Positions 1 through 7,164 of a DNA stretch of 24,512 nt are shown piece by piece (position 1 is the first letter of the stretch; every line of letters begins with the position of its first letter). The DNA is taken from contig JAMCRM010000172.1 in the NCBI GenBank assembly GCA_023380575.1, forward strand, positions 1,846-26,357. Reading direction: 5' to 3'. The notes beneath the pieces are model-generated. The model did no database searches. It was not told the origin of the DNA and saw only the letters and a program-made list of their open reading frames with translations. Origin of the DNA: Acidobacteriota bacterium (lineage in GTDB: Bacteria > Acidobacteriota > Terriglobia > Bryobacterales > Bryobacteraceae). Made by a program: the position numbers and the translations under genes.

Positions 1-1
1 T

Positions 2-847
2 GCCCGCGGGCAGGCGCCGGAGCAGATCCATCTGGGACTGGATGATGTATTGGCCATGGTGGACCGCTGCCGCAACTGCCACCAGCAGGAGTACGCGCAG
101 TGGCGCAGCGGCCCGCACAGCACCACGTACGCGCGCATCTTCATGGACCCGGAGCACAACCGCAAACGCCTGCTGATGGACGACTGCCTGCGCTGCCACG
201 GCATGCATTTCCAGGGCGCCATCGGCGACGTCGTGCAGCCGCTGAACACGAAAGGTCCGTGGACCTTGAGAGACGTGAAGCTGGTGAGCGCCCCGGCCAT
301 TCCCTGCCTGGCCTGCCACTCCATGCACCGCGAGGGCCAGCCAATGATGAAACAGGAGTGGCCGCGGGTGGGCGGTAAGCAGGAACTGTTCCGGCCTTCG
401 CTGGCCCTGATGGACCGGCGTTCCCAGATGAGCTTGAGCCTGGCATATCTGCCCCTGCCGCGGATGTACGAGGGGGCGCGGCAGGTGCGCACGAGCCCGG
501 ACCGGCGGCAGGCGCTGTGCTACCAGTGCCACGCGCCGCTGGCGGACGCGCAGGTGCACAGCGGAGACGACCGCACGCCGGTCGGGGTGCACGAAGGACT
601 GAGCTGCCTGGCGTGCCATCAGAAGCACGGGCAGCAGACGCGCGCTTCCTGCGCGGACTGCCATCCGCGGCTCTCCAACTGCGGCCTGGACGTGGAGAAG
701 ATGGACACCACGTTCCTTTCGCCCAGGAGCGGGCACGATATTCACTTCGTGAAGTGCGCCGATTGTCACACCAAGGGCGTTCCGCCGCGCAAGATTAACG
801 CCGGGCTCGCAGCCGCAGCGCCTCGCGCACCAGGTGGCAGCAGATGA
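2..847 (+). CDS. Multiheme c-type cytochrome (7 CxxCH), 5' end outside window
   Basis: The frame is open from base 2 with no start that looks better than the window edge, so the gene is cut at its 5' end. The visible 281 residues hold seven CxxCH heme-binding motifs (CRNCH, CLRCH, CLACH, CYQCH, CLACH, CADCH, CADCH), spread from just after the left edge to near the C-terminus, plus extra His residues that could be distal ligands. Proteins of this type carry electrons in the periplasm or at the outer surface. The nearest general resemblance is the cytochrome c554/nitrite-reductase-like multiheme group, but I cannot assign a substrate. No membrane helix is visible in this part; a signal peptide would lie upstream of the window. 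An internal TTG at 50 could open a shorter frame but would remove the lead into the first heme motif. The 3' end overlaps the convergent membrane-protein gene by 53 bases. Confidence 0.85.
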   Translation, partial: ARGQAPEQIHLGLDDVLAMVDRCRNCHQQEYAQWRSGPHSTTYARIFMDPEHNRKRLLMDDCLRCHGMHFQGAIGDVVQPLNTKGPWTLRDVKLVSAPAIPCLACHSMHREGQPMMKQEWPRVGGKQELFRPSLALMDRRSQMSLSLAYLPLPRMYEGARQVRTSPDRRQALCYQCHAPLADAQVHSGDDRTPVGVHEGLSCLACHQKHGQQTRASCADCHPRLSNCGLDVEKMDTTFLSPRSGHDIHFVKCADCHTKGVPPRKINAGLAAAAPRAPGGSR

Positions 848-1175
848 GCCCGAGCACCGGCAAACCTGCCGTAAGGAACAGCGACGACAGGGCCGCGTCG
901 GGAGCGTACTTCGGGTGCAGCCTTGCGTTGAGGGCCGCCAGGTTGAAAAGAAGGACCAGGACAGCCGTGCCGCCGAGCCAGGCCAGCTTCGCTTTGGGCG
1001 CCAGGAAGCGCAGGGCCATGCCGTAAAGCACGGCGAAGGCGGGCACGCACAGGATCAACACGGCATATTCGAGCGTGCAGTCGCGTTCGCCGTGAACGAT
1101 GTCGTGCATCGCGGCCCAGATCAAGTAGAAAATGAACAGCGTGGCTGTGGCGATCGCAGGCAGTAGCCCGACCAT
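795..1175 (-). CDS. Small integral membrane protein, four predicted helices
   Basis: From the ATG at 1175 this encodes 126 residues rich in hydrophobic stretches: roughly residues 3-21, 39-58, 68-85 and 100-118, ending in an Arg-rich tail (RLRARR). I do not recognise a family. The frame remains open upstream to an ATG at 1250, but the extra 25 residues are basic and poorly hydrophobic, and that region encodes the restored C-terminus of the neighbouring protease gene in another frame, so 1175 is preferred. There is no clear Shine-Dalgarno before it; a TATACT hexamer sits a few bases upstream and might mean a leaderless message. It is the last gene of the minus-strand run and overlaps the convergent cytochrome gene by 53 bases. 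The link to the cytochrome is positional only. Confidence 0.55.
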   Translation of the reverse strand: MVGLLPAIATATLFIFYLIWAAMHDIVHGERDCTLEYAVLILCVPAFAVLYGMALRFLAPKAKLAWLGGTAVLVLLFNLAALNARLHPKYAPDAALSSLFLTAGLPVLGLICCHLVREALRLRARR

Positions 1176-1281
1176 GTAGGAAAGTATAACCGACCCGCCA
1201 GTCCTCAGCGGAAAATGCCGAAGATGGCGTCGGTTCCCAAATAGCTCCACATAGACATCCAGCGGCCAAGGCTGGAGGCGG

Positions 1282-1319
1282 TCATGGCCACGAGCCCCAG
1301 CACGAATTCATGGCCACGA
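1282..1319. repeat. 12-bp direct repeat pair, 26-bp period, at the protease frame break
   Basis: The 12-mer TCATGGCCACGA occurs at 1282-1293 and again at 1308-1319. The start-to-start distance of 26 bases is not a multiple of three. Removing one period joins the protease frame to its downstream tail without a stop, giving 205 residues. This could be a short tandem duplication that broke the gene. A single-base indel nearby would equally restore the frame, and both copies encode Val-Ala-Met within hydrophobic helix sequence, so chance is possible. Confidence 0.55.
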
Positions 1320-1848
1320 TCACCAGCATGAATCCGAAGCGGGCCAGTTCGTTATACACGGCTACCGGGATTCGTGCCGCCAGCAGGAGTTTGGAACCAT
1401 CGAGGGGCGGCACGGGAAGCAGATTGAACAGCGCCAGGTAGATACTGAGCCACACGCCGTGGGCGGCGAATCCGGCCAGGGCGGGCGCTGCGTCATTGGT
1501 CAGCGCCGCTACCGCGGCCAAAATCACCGCGAACACGACGTTGCTGAGCGGTCCGGCAAGCGCCACCAGCGCCAGCCCGTTCAAGCCTCCGCGCAGCTTG
1601 CCCGGATTGGTCTGCACGGCCTTTCCCCAGCCCAGGAAACCGGCTCCCAGCAGCGAGGTGACGGCAGGCAGGATCACCGTGCCCAGCCAGTCCACGTGCG
1701 CCAGCGGATGCAGCGTCACACGACCGTCCAGCCGAGGCGTGTCGTCGCCCAGTTTGGTGGCCACCCAGGCGTGCGCAAATTCGTGGGGGGTGGTGAGCAT
1801 CCACAGCAGCGTCACGTCCAGCAAGGCATTCTGAATTTCGGGCAGCAT
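1282..1848 (-). CDS. Site-2-type zinc metalloprotease (M50-like), C-terminus frameshifted
   Basis: The 188-residue open frame carries HEFAHA near residue 23 (HExxH zinc-binding and catalytic motif) and NLLPVPPLDG near residue 145 (the second zinc-binding NxxPxxxLDG motif), set among hydrophobic helices. These mark the short cytoplasmic-membrane site-2 protease family, which cuts proteins inside the bilayer. The start at 1848 lies 2 bases after the sulfatase stop, so the two were probably co-transcribed. The open frame ends abruptly in MNSCWGSWP. In another frame, directly downstream, the DNA codes for a plausible family-like tail (LGRWMSMWSY...IFGIFR) that stops at 1205. The original gene therefore probably spanned 1848-1205 and about 205-214 residues. 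Both catalytic motifs lie before the break, so activity may persist, but the last helix is lost or altered. Confidence 0.8.
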   Translation of the reverse strand: MLPEIQNALLDVTLLWMLTTPHEFAHAWVATKLGDDTPRLDGRVTLHPLAHVDWLGTVILPAVTSLLGAGFLGWGKAVQTNPGKLRGGLNGLALVALAGPLSNVVFAVILAAVAALTNDAAPALAGFAAHGVWLSIYLALFNLLPVPPLDGSKLLLAARIPVAVYNELARFGFMLVIVAMNSCWGSWP

Positions 1849-1850
1849 GG

Positions 1851-3192
1851 CTACTTTCGGGGACGGGGCACGGCCCCCACCGCGGACGAGTTCACGTTGC
1901 GAGCTTTCGTATCGGCCCAGGCCTTCTTCACCTCATCCGGGAAAGTCTGGACGAGTTGCTCCACGCGCTCCTGAATCTTGCGCACGATTTCGGGATGCTC
2001 GGAGGCGATATCGTAGCTTTCGTCCACATCGTGCACCACATCGTAAAGCTCGGGATGCCCCAGCGGGAGATTGATGCGGCCGCCGGCGGGCGGCGGGCTG
2101 TACGCCATGGAGTTGTAGCGCGCCATGTGCAGCTTGTAATTGCCCAGCCGCGCGCATTGCAGGTTCCAGTTATCGAAATAGAGATAGACGTCGCGGGTCA
2201 GTTCCGTACGGGCGCCGGACAGCAGCGGCCAGATGTCGATGCCGTCCAGCGGCTTTTGGGGCATGGGCGCGGCGCACAGCTTCGCCACGGTAGGAAGAAT
2301 GTCCATGGTGCTGGTCACGCTGCCGCAGGTCAGGCCCCTGGGGATGTGGCCGGGCCAGCGCGCCAGGAAGGGCTCGCGCATGCCGCCGTCGTAAGTCATG
2401 CCCTTGCGCCCGCGCAGCTTGCCGGGACTACCCTGGAACCAGGGGCCGTTATCGCTGGAGAAGAGCACCAGCGTGTTGTTTTCCACCCCCTGCTTCTTCA
2501 ACGACGCCAGCACCTGGCCCACGCTCCAATCCACTTCCTCCACCGCATCGCCATAGAGCCCCTGGCCCGACTTGCCGCGGAACCGCGCCGACGCGCCCAG
2601 CGGAATGTGCGGATAGGTATGCGGCATGTACAGGAAAAACGGCGAGTTCTTCGAACGCTCGATGAAGCCCACGGCCTGCTCGGTGTAGCGCTGCGTCAGG
2701 CTCCTCCACCGTTTCGGTGTTGTGCATCAGGGGGCGCGGGTTCATGTCGTTGGAGTACGGGATGCCGAAGTACTCGTCGAAGCCACGCCTGGTGGGGAGG
2801 AACTGTGGCAGGTGTCCGAGATGCCACTTGCCCACCGCCATGGTCTTGTAGCCCACTTTTTTCAGCACCTGCGCGATGGTGGTTTCCGAATCCGGCAGGC
2901 CGATAGTGTCCCTGGGGAAGAGCACGCGCTGCACGCCCACGCGGGTGGGATACCGGCCGGTCATCAGCGCGGCGCGGGAGGGAGAGCACACCGGGTTGGC
3001 GGAGTAAAAATGAGTGAAGCGCGCGCCGTCGCGCGCCAGGGTATCGATGTTCGGGGTGCGGATGGGGCCCCCGTAGCAGCCGATATCGCCGTATCCGAGG
3101 TCGTCGCAAAAGATCAGCACGACATTGGGAGGGCGCGAAGGAGCGGCGCTCAGCGCCCCGGCAGCGGTCATGAGAAACTCGCGGCGGTTCAT
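1851..3192 (-). pseudogene. Tat-exported arylsulfatase-type sulfatase, frameshifted near 2700
   Basis: Two overlapping frames encode one sulfatase. The N-terminal part starts at 3192 (MNRREFLMTAAGALSAA, a twin-arginine signal) and holds the metal-binding DDLGYGD, the active-site CSPSR (the cysteine that would become formylglycine), GKWHLG and HNTETVEE. The C-terminal part is in another frame (open to 1851) and continues with LTQRYTEQAVGFIERS, FFLYMPHTYPH, SSDNGPW (metal-binding Asp-Asn) and the usual GHPELYDVVHD region. The switch lies at about 2697-2705; removing one C or adding two bases there joins the halves into about 446 residues, a normal length. All catalytic residues are present, so the break is either recent or an assembly error. 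The family removes sulfate esters from glycans or aryl compounds in the periplasm. It stands directly upstream of the protease gene and downstream of the LPPGL-repeat gene. Confidence 0.85.
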
Positions 3193-3236
3193 TTGGGGAC
3201 GATTGTAACAGGCCGCGGTGTTACATTTCGCAAAAG

Positions 3237-3644
3237 TCAGTCGAACGAAGCCACGTCGAGAATAACGCCGGTACGGTGATTCCAGATGACGGCGAGGCGC
3301 CCGATAATGCCGCGCCGGCAATATGGAGGCAGCGGACTGAGGCGGGCCTCCAGTTCGGGGGGGAACGGAGTCAGGCGCTTTTGCAGGCCGGGCGGCAGTG
3401 TGCCGTTGCGCCGCAGTTGTTTTTCCAATCCGGGCGGCAAATCACCGCCGCGTTTGGCGAGCCCCGGGGGAAGGGCGGAATTGCCGCGGCTGAAGTAGGC
3501 ATGAATCGCCGCGCGGTCAGAGGAGCCGAAGCCGTGGTGCGAAGCGGCCTGAGCATGGCCCTTGCCGCGTCCGGGTTTCTGGCGGGCCCATACCGGGGGA
3601 AGGCATGCGGCCAACGCGAGCAACACGACAAGCGTGCGTGTCAT
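3237..3644 (-). CDS. Small exported protein with LPPGL repeats
   Basis: From the ATG at 3644 the product is 135 residues. It begins with a clear Sec signal (MTRTLVVLLALAACLPPVWA), followed by a basic Gly/Ala/His-rich stretch. Then come five short repeats of about 11-14 residues built on LPPGLxKR: ALPPGLAKR, DLPPGLEKQL, TLPPGLQKRL, PFPPELEARL and PLPPYCRRG. The C-terminal 25 residues (IGRLAVIWNHRTGVILDVASFD) look like a small beta-hairpin. I recall small periplasmic proteins of this pattern in many bacteria, related in look to RcnB-type proteins, but I cannot give a function. The longer frame upstream of 3644 is Arg-rich shadow sequence and was dropped because the signal peptide fixes the start. 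It lies between the oxidoreductase (44 bases upstream) and the sulfatase (44 bases downstream), all on the same strand. Confidence 0.75.
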   Translation of the reverse strand: MTRTLVVLLALAACLPPVWARQKPGRGKGHAQAASHHGFGSSDRAAIHAYFSRGNSALPPGLAKRGGDLPPGLEKQLRRNGTLPPGLQKRLTPFPPELEARLSPLPPYCRRGIIGRLAVIWNHRTGVILDVASFD

Positions 3645-3688
3645 GCGTAGATGATAACACCGCCCGGACTGTGCCCTCGCGCGCGCGT

Positions 3689-4981
3689 CTAGGCAATCCT
3701 GGGCACGACGAACGGCGCGCGGTAGGGGCGCGTGAACATGCGGGTGGCTTCGGCGTCGCCGGGGCACGTGTAGGTTTTGGCGTCGAACCGAATGGCGCGG
3801 CCCAGGCGGTAAGAAATATTGGCCAGGTGCACCAGCGTGGTGGAGATGGCCCCTTCCGAAATGGGAGCGTTCTGGGCGGCTTTGTCGCGGCTGCGCACCA
3901 CGTCGATGAAGTTGACCCAGTTGTTCCCGCCGCCGGAGCCGCTCGGCCCGGGTTGCTGCTCCTTGCCGAGCCAGGTGCGGTAGCCGCCGCCGAGAGTCAT
4001 GTAGCCCTTGGAGCCGTACAACAGGCAGCCGATGGTGTTGCCGCCGGGCTTGCCGATGCCGCCCTCCTGGTTGCTGATCCAGTGGCGCACTTCAAACACC
4101 AGCAGTTTCTTCTTTCCGCCCTCGTTGAATTCGTAGGTGGCAACCAGGGTGTTGGGCGTCTGCTGGTCGTCGTCGAACATATAGTGCCCGCCCATGGCGC
4201 TGACCCTGGTGGGATAGGTGACGCCCAATCCCCAGCGGACGGCGTCCATCTGGTGGATGCCCTGGTTGCCGATATCGCCGTTGCCGTAGTCCCAGAACCA
4301 GTGCCAGGTATAGTGGAACCGGTTCTTGTTGAAGGGCCGCTTGGGCGCGGGACCGAGCCACAGATCGTAATCGACACCCGGGGGCGGAGCGGGCTGATCG
4401 CTGGCATGCCCGATGGTGTCGCGCCATTTGAAGCACAGGCCGCGGCCCATGTAGACGTCGCCGATCACGCCCTGGCGCAGTTGCCTGACGCCTTCCCGCG
4501 TGCCCGCGGAGGAGCGCGCGTTGGTGCCGTGCTGCACGATGCGGTTGTACTTTTCCGCCGCGGCGGCAATCTGCCGGGCCTCGAACATGTTATACGAGCA
4601 CGGCTTTTCGACGTAGACGTCCTTGCCCGCCTGACACCCCCAGATGGTTTGCAGGGTGTGCTGATGGTTGGGCGTGGCGATAGAAATGGCGTCGATCGAT
4701 TTATCCTCCAGCAGCTTGCGCACGTCGCTGAAGCCGGCCGGGCGCTTCTTGCCCGATTTTTCGATCTCGCCGAGGCGCCGGTTGCGCACGGATTCATCGA
4801 CATCGCAGATGGCGGCGATTTCGACGTTCTGCATTTTGGAGTAGTTGGAGATGTGCGCGCCGCCCTGGCCGCGCACGCCTACGCAGGCCACCCGCACGGT
4901 GTTGTTGGGGCTGGCCAGCATGTGCGGACGCACGGAGGCCGCCGTGGCCGCGGAAGTCATCAGAAAATAGCGCCGGTCCAT
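3689..4981 (-). CDS. Gfo/Idh/MocA-family oxidoreductase with Tat-like signal
   Basis: This 430-residue protein has a dinucleotide-binding Rossmann fold starting near residue 28 (VRVACVGVRGQGGAH), AICDVD at the end of strand 2, and the family's EKPCS motif near 125-129, where the Lys helps catalysis. A long C-terminal alpha/beta domain contains a W-rich segment (YTWHWFWDYGNGDIGNQG) and GIHQMD. The N-terminus, MDRRYFLMTSAATAAS, resembles a twin-arginine signal, as is usual for the exported Gfo/Idh/MocA proteins of Acidobacteriota and Planctomycetota. Family members oxidise or rearrange sugars and sugar derivatives using tightly bound NAD(P). The substrate cannot be told from sequence. It belongs to the minus-strand run, 19 bases after the DUF2383 gene, with the sulfatase two genes downstream, which fits a role on sulfated or modified sugars. 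Confidence 0.88.
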   Translation of the reverse strand: MDRRYFLMTSAATAASVRPHMLASPNNTVRVACVGVRGQGGAHISNYSKMQNVEIAAICDVDESVRNRRLGEIEKSGKKRPAGFSDVRKLLEDKSIDAISIATPNHQHTLQTIWGCQAGKDVYVEKPCSYNMFEARQIAAAAEKYNRIVQHGTNARSSAGTREGVRQLRQGVIGDVYMGRGLCFKWRDTIGHASDQPAPPPGVDYDLWLGPAPKRPFNKNRFHYTWHWFWDYGNGDIGNQGIHQMDAVRWGLGVTYPTRVSAMGGHYMFDDDQQTPNTLVATYEFNEGGKKKLLVFEVRHWISNQEGGIGKPGGNTIGCLLYGSKGYMTLGGGYRTWLGKEQQPGPSGSGGGNNWVNFIDVVRSRDKAAQNAPISEGAISTTLVHLANISYRLGRAIRFDAKTYTCPGDAEATRMFTRPYRAPFVVPRIA

Positions 4982-5000
4982 GCCGGACGATTATATCGCT

Positions 5001-5447
5001 TTACCCCGCGCGGCGGACCTGCTCCAGCCCGCGCAGGCGTTCGATGGTGGCCTGCATGGCCTGAAGCTGATGCGCCACCAGGCTGTGGAGGTCCGGCGGC
5101 AGAGGGCCGCGCAGAGCCGTCTGGTAGTGCTTGATGGCGGATTCCTCGCCGCGCTGGCATTCGGCCAGGAAGCTGGCATCCACCTCCGGGCGGATGCGGG
5201 TTTCCAGGTCGAGCCAACCCGGGTCGAGGACCACGCCGTAGTGGGGCATGGCGGCCGGCTCGGCTCCCATTTCGCGAACGCGCGCGGCGAGCTCGTCGGC
5301 GAAAACGGCGTGCTGCCGCGCACAATCGGTAAAGACATCGCGCAGGGTGTCGGAGTGGGCGCCCTTGGCGGCCTTGCGGAATCCTTCCACGCAATCGCCG
5401 CAGGTGGCGATCAGGTCATTCAGGACAGAAACGGAATCGGATGCCAT
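5001..5447 (-). CDS. DUF2383/PA2169-type four-helix protein
   Basis: The ATG at 5447 gives 148 residues beginning MASDSVSVLNDLIATCGDCVEGF. The whole protein is helical and acidic. It matches from memory the PA2169/DUF2383 pattern: NDLIxTCxDxxEGFRxAA at the start, a GWLDLETRI segment near the middle, ECQRGEESAIKHYQTAL, then LPPDLHSLVxHQLQAMQATIERLRGLE. The fold is expected to be a ferritin-like four-helix bundle, and its function is unknown. The frame is open further upstream, but those residues are Arg/Pro-rich and overlap the next gene, so the family-like start at 5447 is chosen. It sits 31 bases after the stop of the large membrane protein gene and 19 bases before the oxidoreductase start, so it is likely in the same transcript. 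Confidence 0.85.
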   Translation of the reverse strand: MASDSVSVLNDLIATCGDCVEGFRKAAKGAHSDTLRDVFTDCARQHAVFADELAARVREMGAEPAAMPHYGVVLDPGWLDLETRIRPEVDASFLAECQRGEESAIKHYQTALRGPLPPDLHSLVAHQLQAMQATIERLRGLEQVRRAG

Positions 5448-5478
5448 GCCCCGTGCAGGGCAGGCGGGATGCCAACGA

Positions 5479-6969
5479 TCAGTTCTTCGCGTGCGACGGC
5501 GGGGCCTGTTTCCGCACCTGCTCGAAATACTGCTGTACGTAGGCCTGGAGGGCGGCGGGCACCTCGTCGCGGCTGATTTCGGTGCCGGCTTCGCCATGCG
5601 CGGCGTTGCGCTGCGAGTACGGTGTCTGCAACTGCTGGGTACTGGACTGCACCTCGACGGTCACCTCGCCGCTGACGTTCGCCGACCGTTTACCGATGAT
5701 CTCGCTGAGCTTGCCCATGGCCGCGAGCTGCTCGGCGAGTTTCGGATCCTTGTTGCCGTCCTGTTTACCGATGCCGCTGCCGGGCTGGTTGGAGCTTTGT
5801 TGTTCGCCGTTGTCGCCGTTCCCGCGGCCCTGGGCGTTCTGGGCCGTCTGGCCCTCCTGCCCGCTCTGGCCATCCTGGGACTCGCCCTCCTGCCCGGACT
5901 TCTGCCCGCCCTGCTGCCCCTGGCTCTTGTTCCCCGCCTGCTGGCTATTTTGCCGGCTGTTCTGGTTCCGGGCCATTTGCGGCTGCCCGCCGCTGGCTCC
6001 GGCGGGCTGCGGCTTCATGCGGGAGAGCAGGTTCTGCATGGCATCCTTGAATTTGGACAGCAGGCTGGAATTGTTGCCCGCGGATCCGGGGGGTGTGCCG
6101 GATTTTCCCTTTTGTCCAGCCAGGTTCTGCATGGAGGGTCCCTGCTGGCCCTCGGAGTTTTTATCGCTGCCGGTGCTCATGCCGGCTTCATCGGTGGCTT
6201 CGCCTTCGGCCTCGTCGCCATCGGCCTGATCGTCTGAGGTAACCTTCAACGACTGGGGCTGCTGGCCGGATTTTTGCTTGCTGTTCGCCATCTCCGCGGA
6301 TGCGTCCAGGGCCGCATCGGTAGTCTGCGGCTGCCCGGCCATCTGTTGATCGGCGGCGGGCAGAGAGAGCGTGGCAGCCTCATCAAGGGGACTGTGCTGT
6401 TTCCTGGATTGTTTCTTCTCTTCGGCCTTTGCCTGCTGTTGCTCTTCCAGACCGAGGGCGTGTTGCAGAATGCGAGCCATGGGGCGCTGCAGATCCAGCC
6501 GGCGCTCCAGCGCGTAACGCAGAGCGAACAGGCTGGACGCCACCAGCAGCAGCGCCGAAAGGGCGTACACGCCGCGGGGCATGGTAAACGGGACAGCGTG
6601 GCGAATGCTGATGCCGTCGCACAAACGTTCGGCCTGCGCACGCTGCAAGGCGCGCAACTCCTCGGGGGTACGGGTGCCGGGTGTATCGAAATAAACCGCG
6701 GTGGAAAGAGCGTCAGCCAGTCTGAGCCGGGCATCGACGATCTGGGCTACCTGGTAGCGGGAAGGCAGATGCCGCACGGTGCGATAAATCCCCAGCGCGA
6801 GCGTGCCGGCAGGCAGCAGGACCAGCCAACGCCAGTCGAGCACCTGGGTGCCGAGCAGCAGCAGAATCACCAGCGCAGCCATCGCCGCGCTTAACGCCCA
6901 AGCGCCCTGGGCGAGTATTTCGTTCCACCAATAGCGGCGGCGGGCCTGTTCCACCAGTTCAGTTACCAT
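5479..6969 (-). CDS. Membrane protein with long Q/G/S/N-rich low-complexity region
   Basis: The ATG at 6969 gives 496 residues. Three hydrophobic helices lie at about 23-40, 48-63 and 134-151. Between the second and third is a charged segment (VAQIVDARLRLADALSTAVYF) typical of coiled or helical cytoplasmic loops. After residue 175 the protein becomes very hydrophilic, first Gln/Lys/Glu-rich, then dominated by Gln, Gly, Ser and Asn (about residues 250-420), and ends in a more ordered tail (KLSEIIGKRSANVSGEVTVEVQSSTQQ...VQQYFEQVRK). I do not recognise a named family with certainty; it recalls large DUF4175-like or BatC-like membrane proteins often found near MoxR/Bat genes, but none are visible here. 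The open frame continues far upstream through the response-regulator gene; that part is antisense shadow. It heads the minus-strand run and is divergent from the sigma-54 regulator. Confidence 0.75.
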   Translation of the reverse strand: MVTELVEQARRRYWWNEILAQGAWALSAAMAALVILLLLGTQVLDWRWLVLLPAGTLALGIYRTVRHLPSRYQVAQIVDARLRLADALSTAVYFDTPGTRTPEELRALQRAQAERLCDGISIRHAVPFTMPRGVYALSALLLVASSLFALRYALERRLDLQRPMARILQHALGLEEQQQAKAEEKKQSRKQHSPLDEAATLSLPAADQQMAGQPQTTDAALDASAEMANSKQKSGQQPQSLKVTSDDQADGDEAEGEATDEAGMSTGSDKNSEGQQGPSMQNLAGQKGKSGTPPGSAGNNSSLLSKFKDAMQNLLSRMKPQPAGASGGQPQMARNQNSRQNSQQAGNKSQGQQGGQKSGQEGESQDGQSGQEGQTAQNAQGRGNGDNGEQQSSNQPGSGIGKQDGNKDPKLAEQLAAMGKLSEIIGKRSANVSGEVTVEVQSSTQQLQTPYSQRNAAHGEAGTEISRDEVPAALQAYVQQYFEQVRKQAPPSHAKN

Positions 6970-7164
6970 GTCACAACGTGCCGGGCCACACACCAATCCG
7001 GCTATATTGGATGTCCGAAAAGCCGGTTTCGTTTCAATCCTATCATCTTGTGGGGCTAGAATGCCGCGCGAGGAGTTCGACACGTCGGTACTCTTGCAAG
7101 TGACCCTCCGAAGTGAGGGCGAGGAAGTAGAATAGGAGTGATACGCCGCGCTGAGAGGACCACC

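Noticed and set aside
1956..2906. Plus-strand open frame opposite the sulfatase
   Set aside because: Antisense of sulfatase codons; Ala/His/Gln/Arg-rich and motif-free.
3605..5134. Long plus-strand open frame (509 codons) opposite the Gfo/Idh/MocA gene
   Set aside because: It mirrors the oxidoreductase codons; the product is Ala/Gly/Val/Asp-rich with no motif, and the minus strand encodes a clear family protein.
7033..7062. Possible promoter (TTCAAT-18-TAGAAT) for the sigma-54 regulator
   Set aside because: The -10 is fair but the -35 matches only three bases and the spacer is long; too weak to list.
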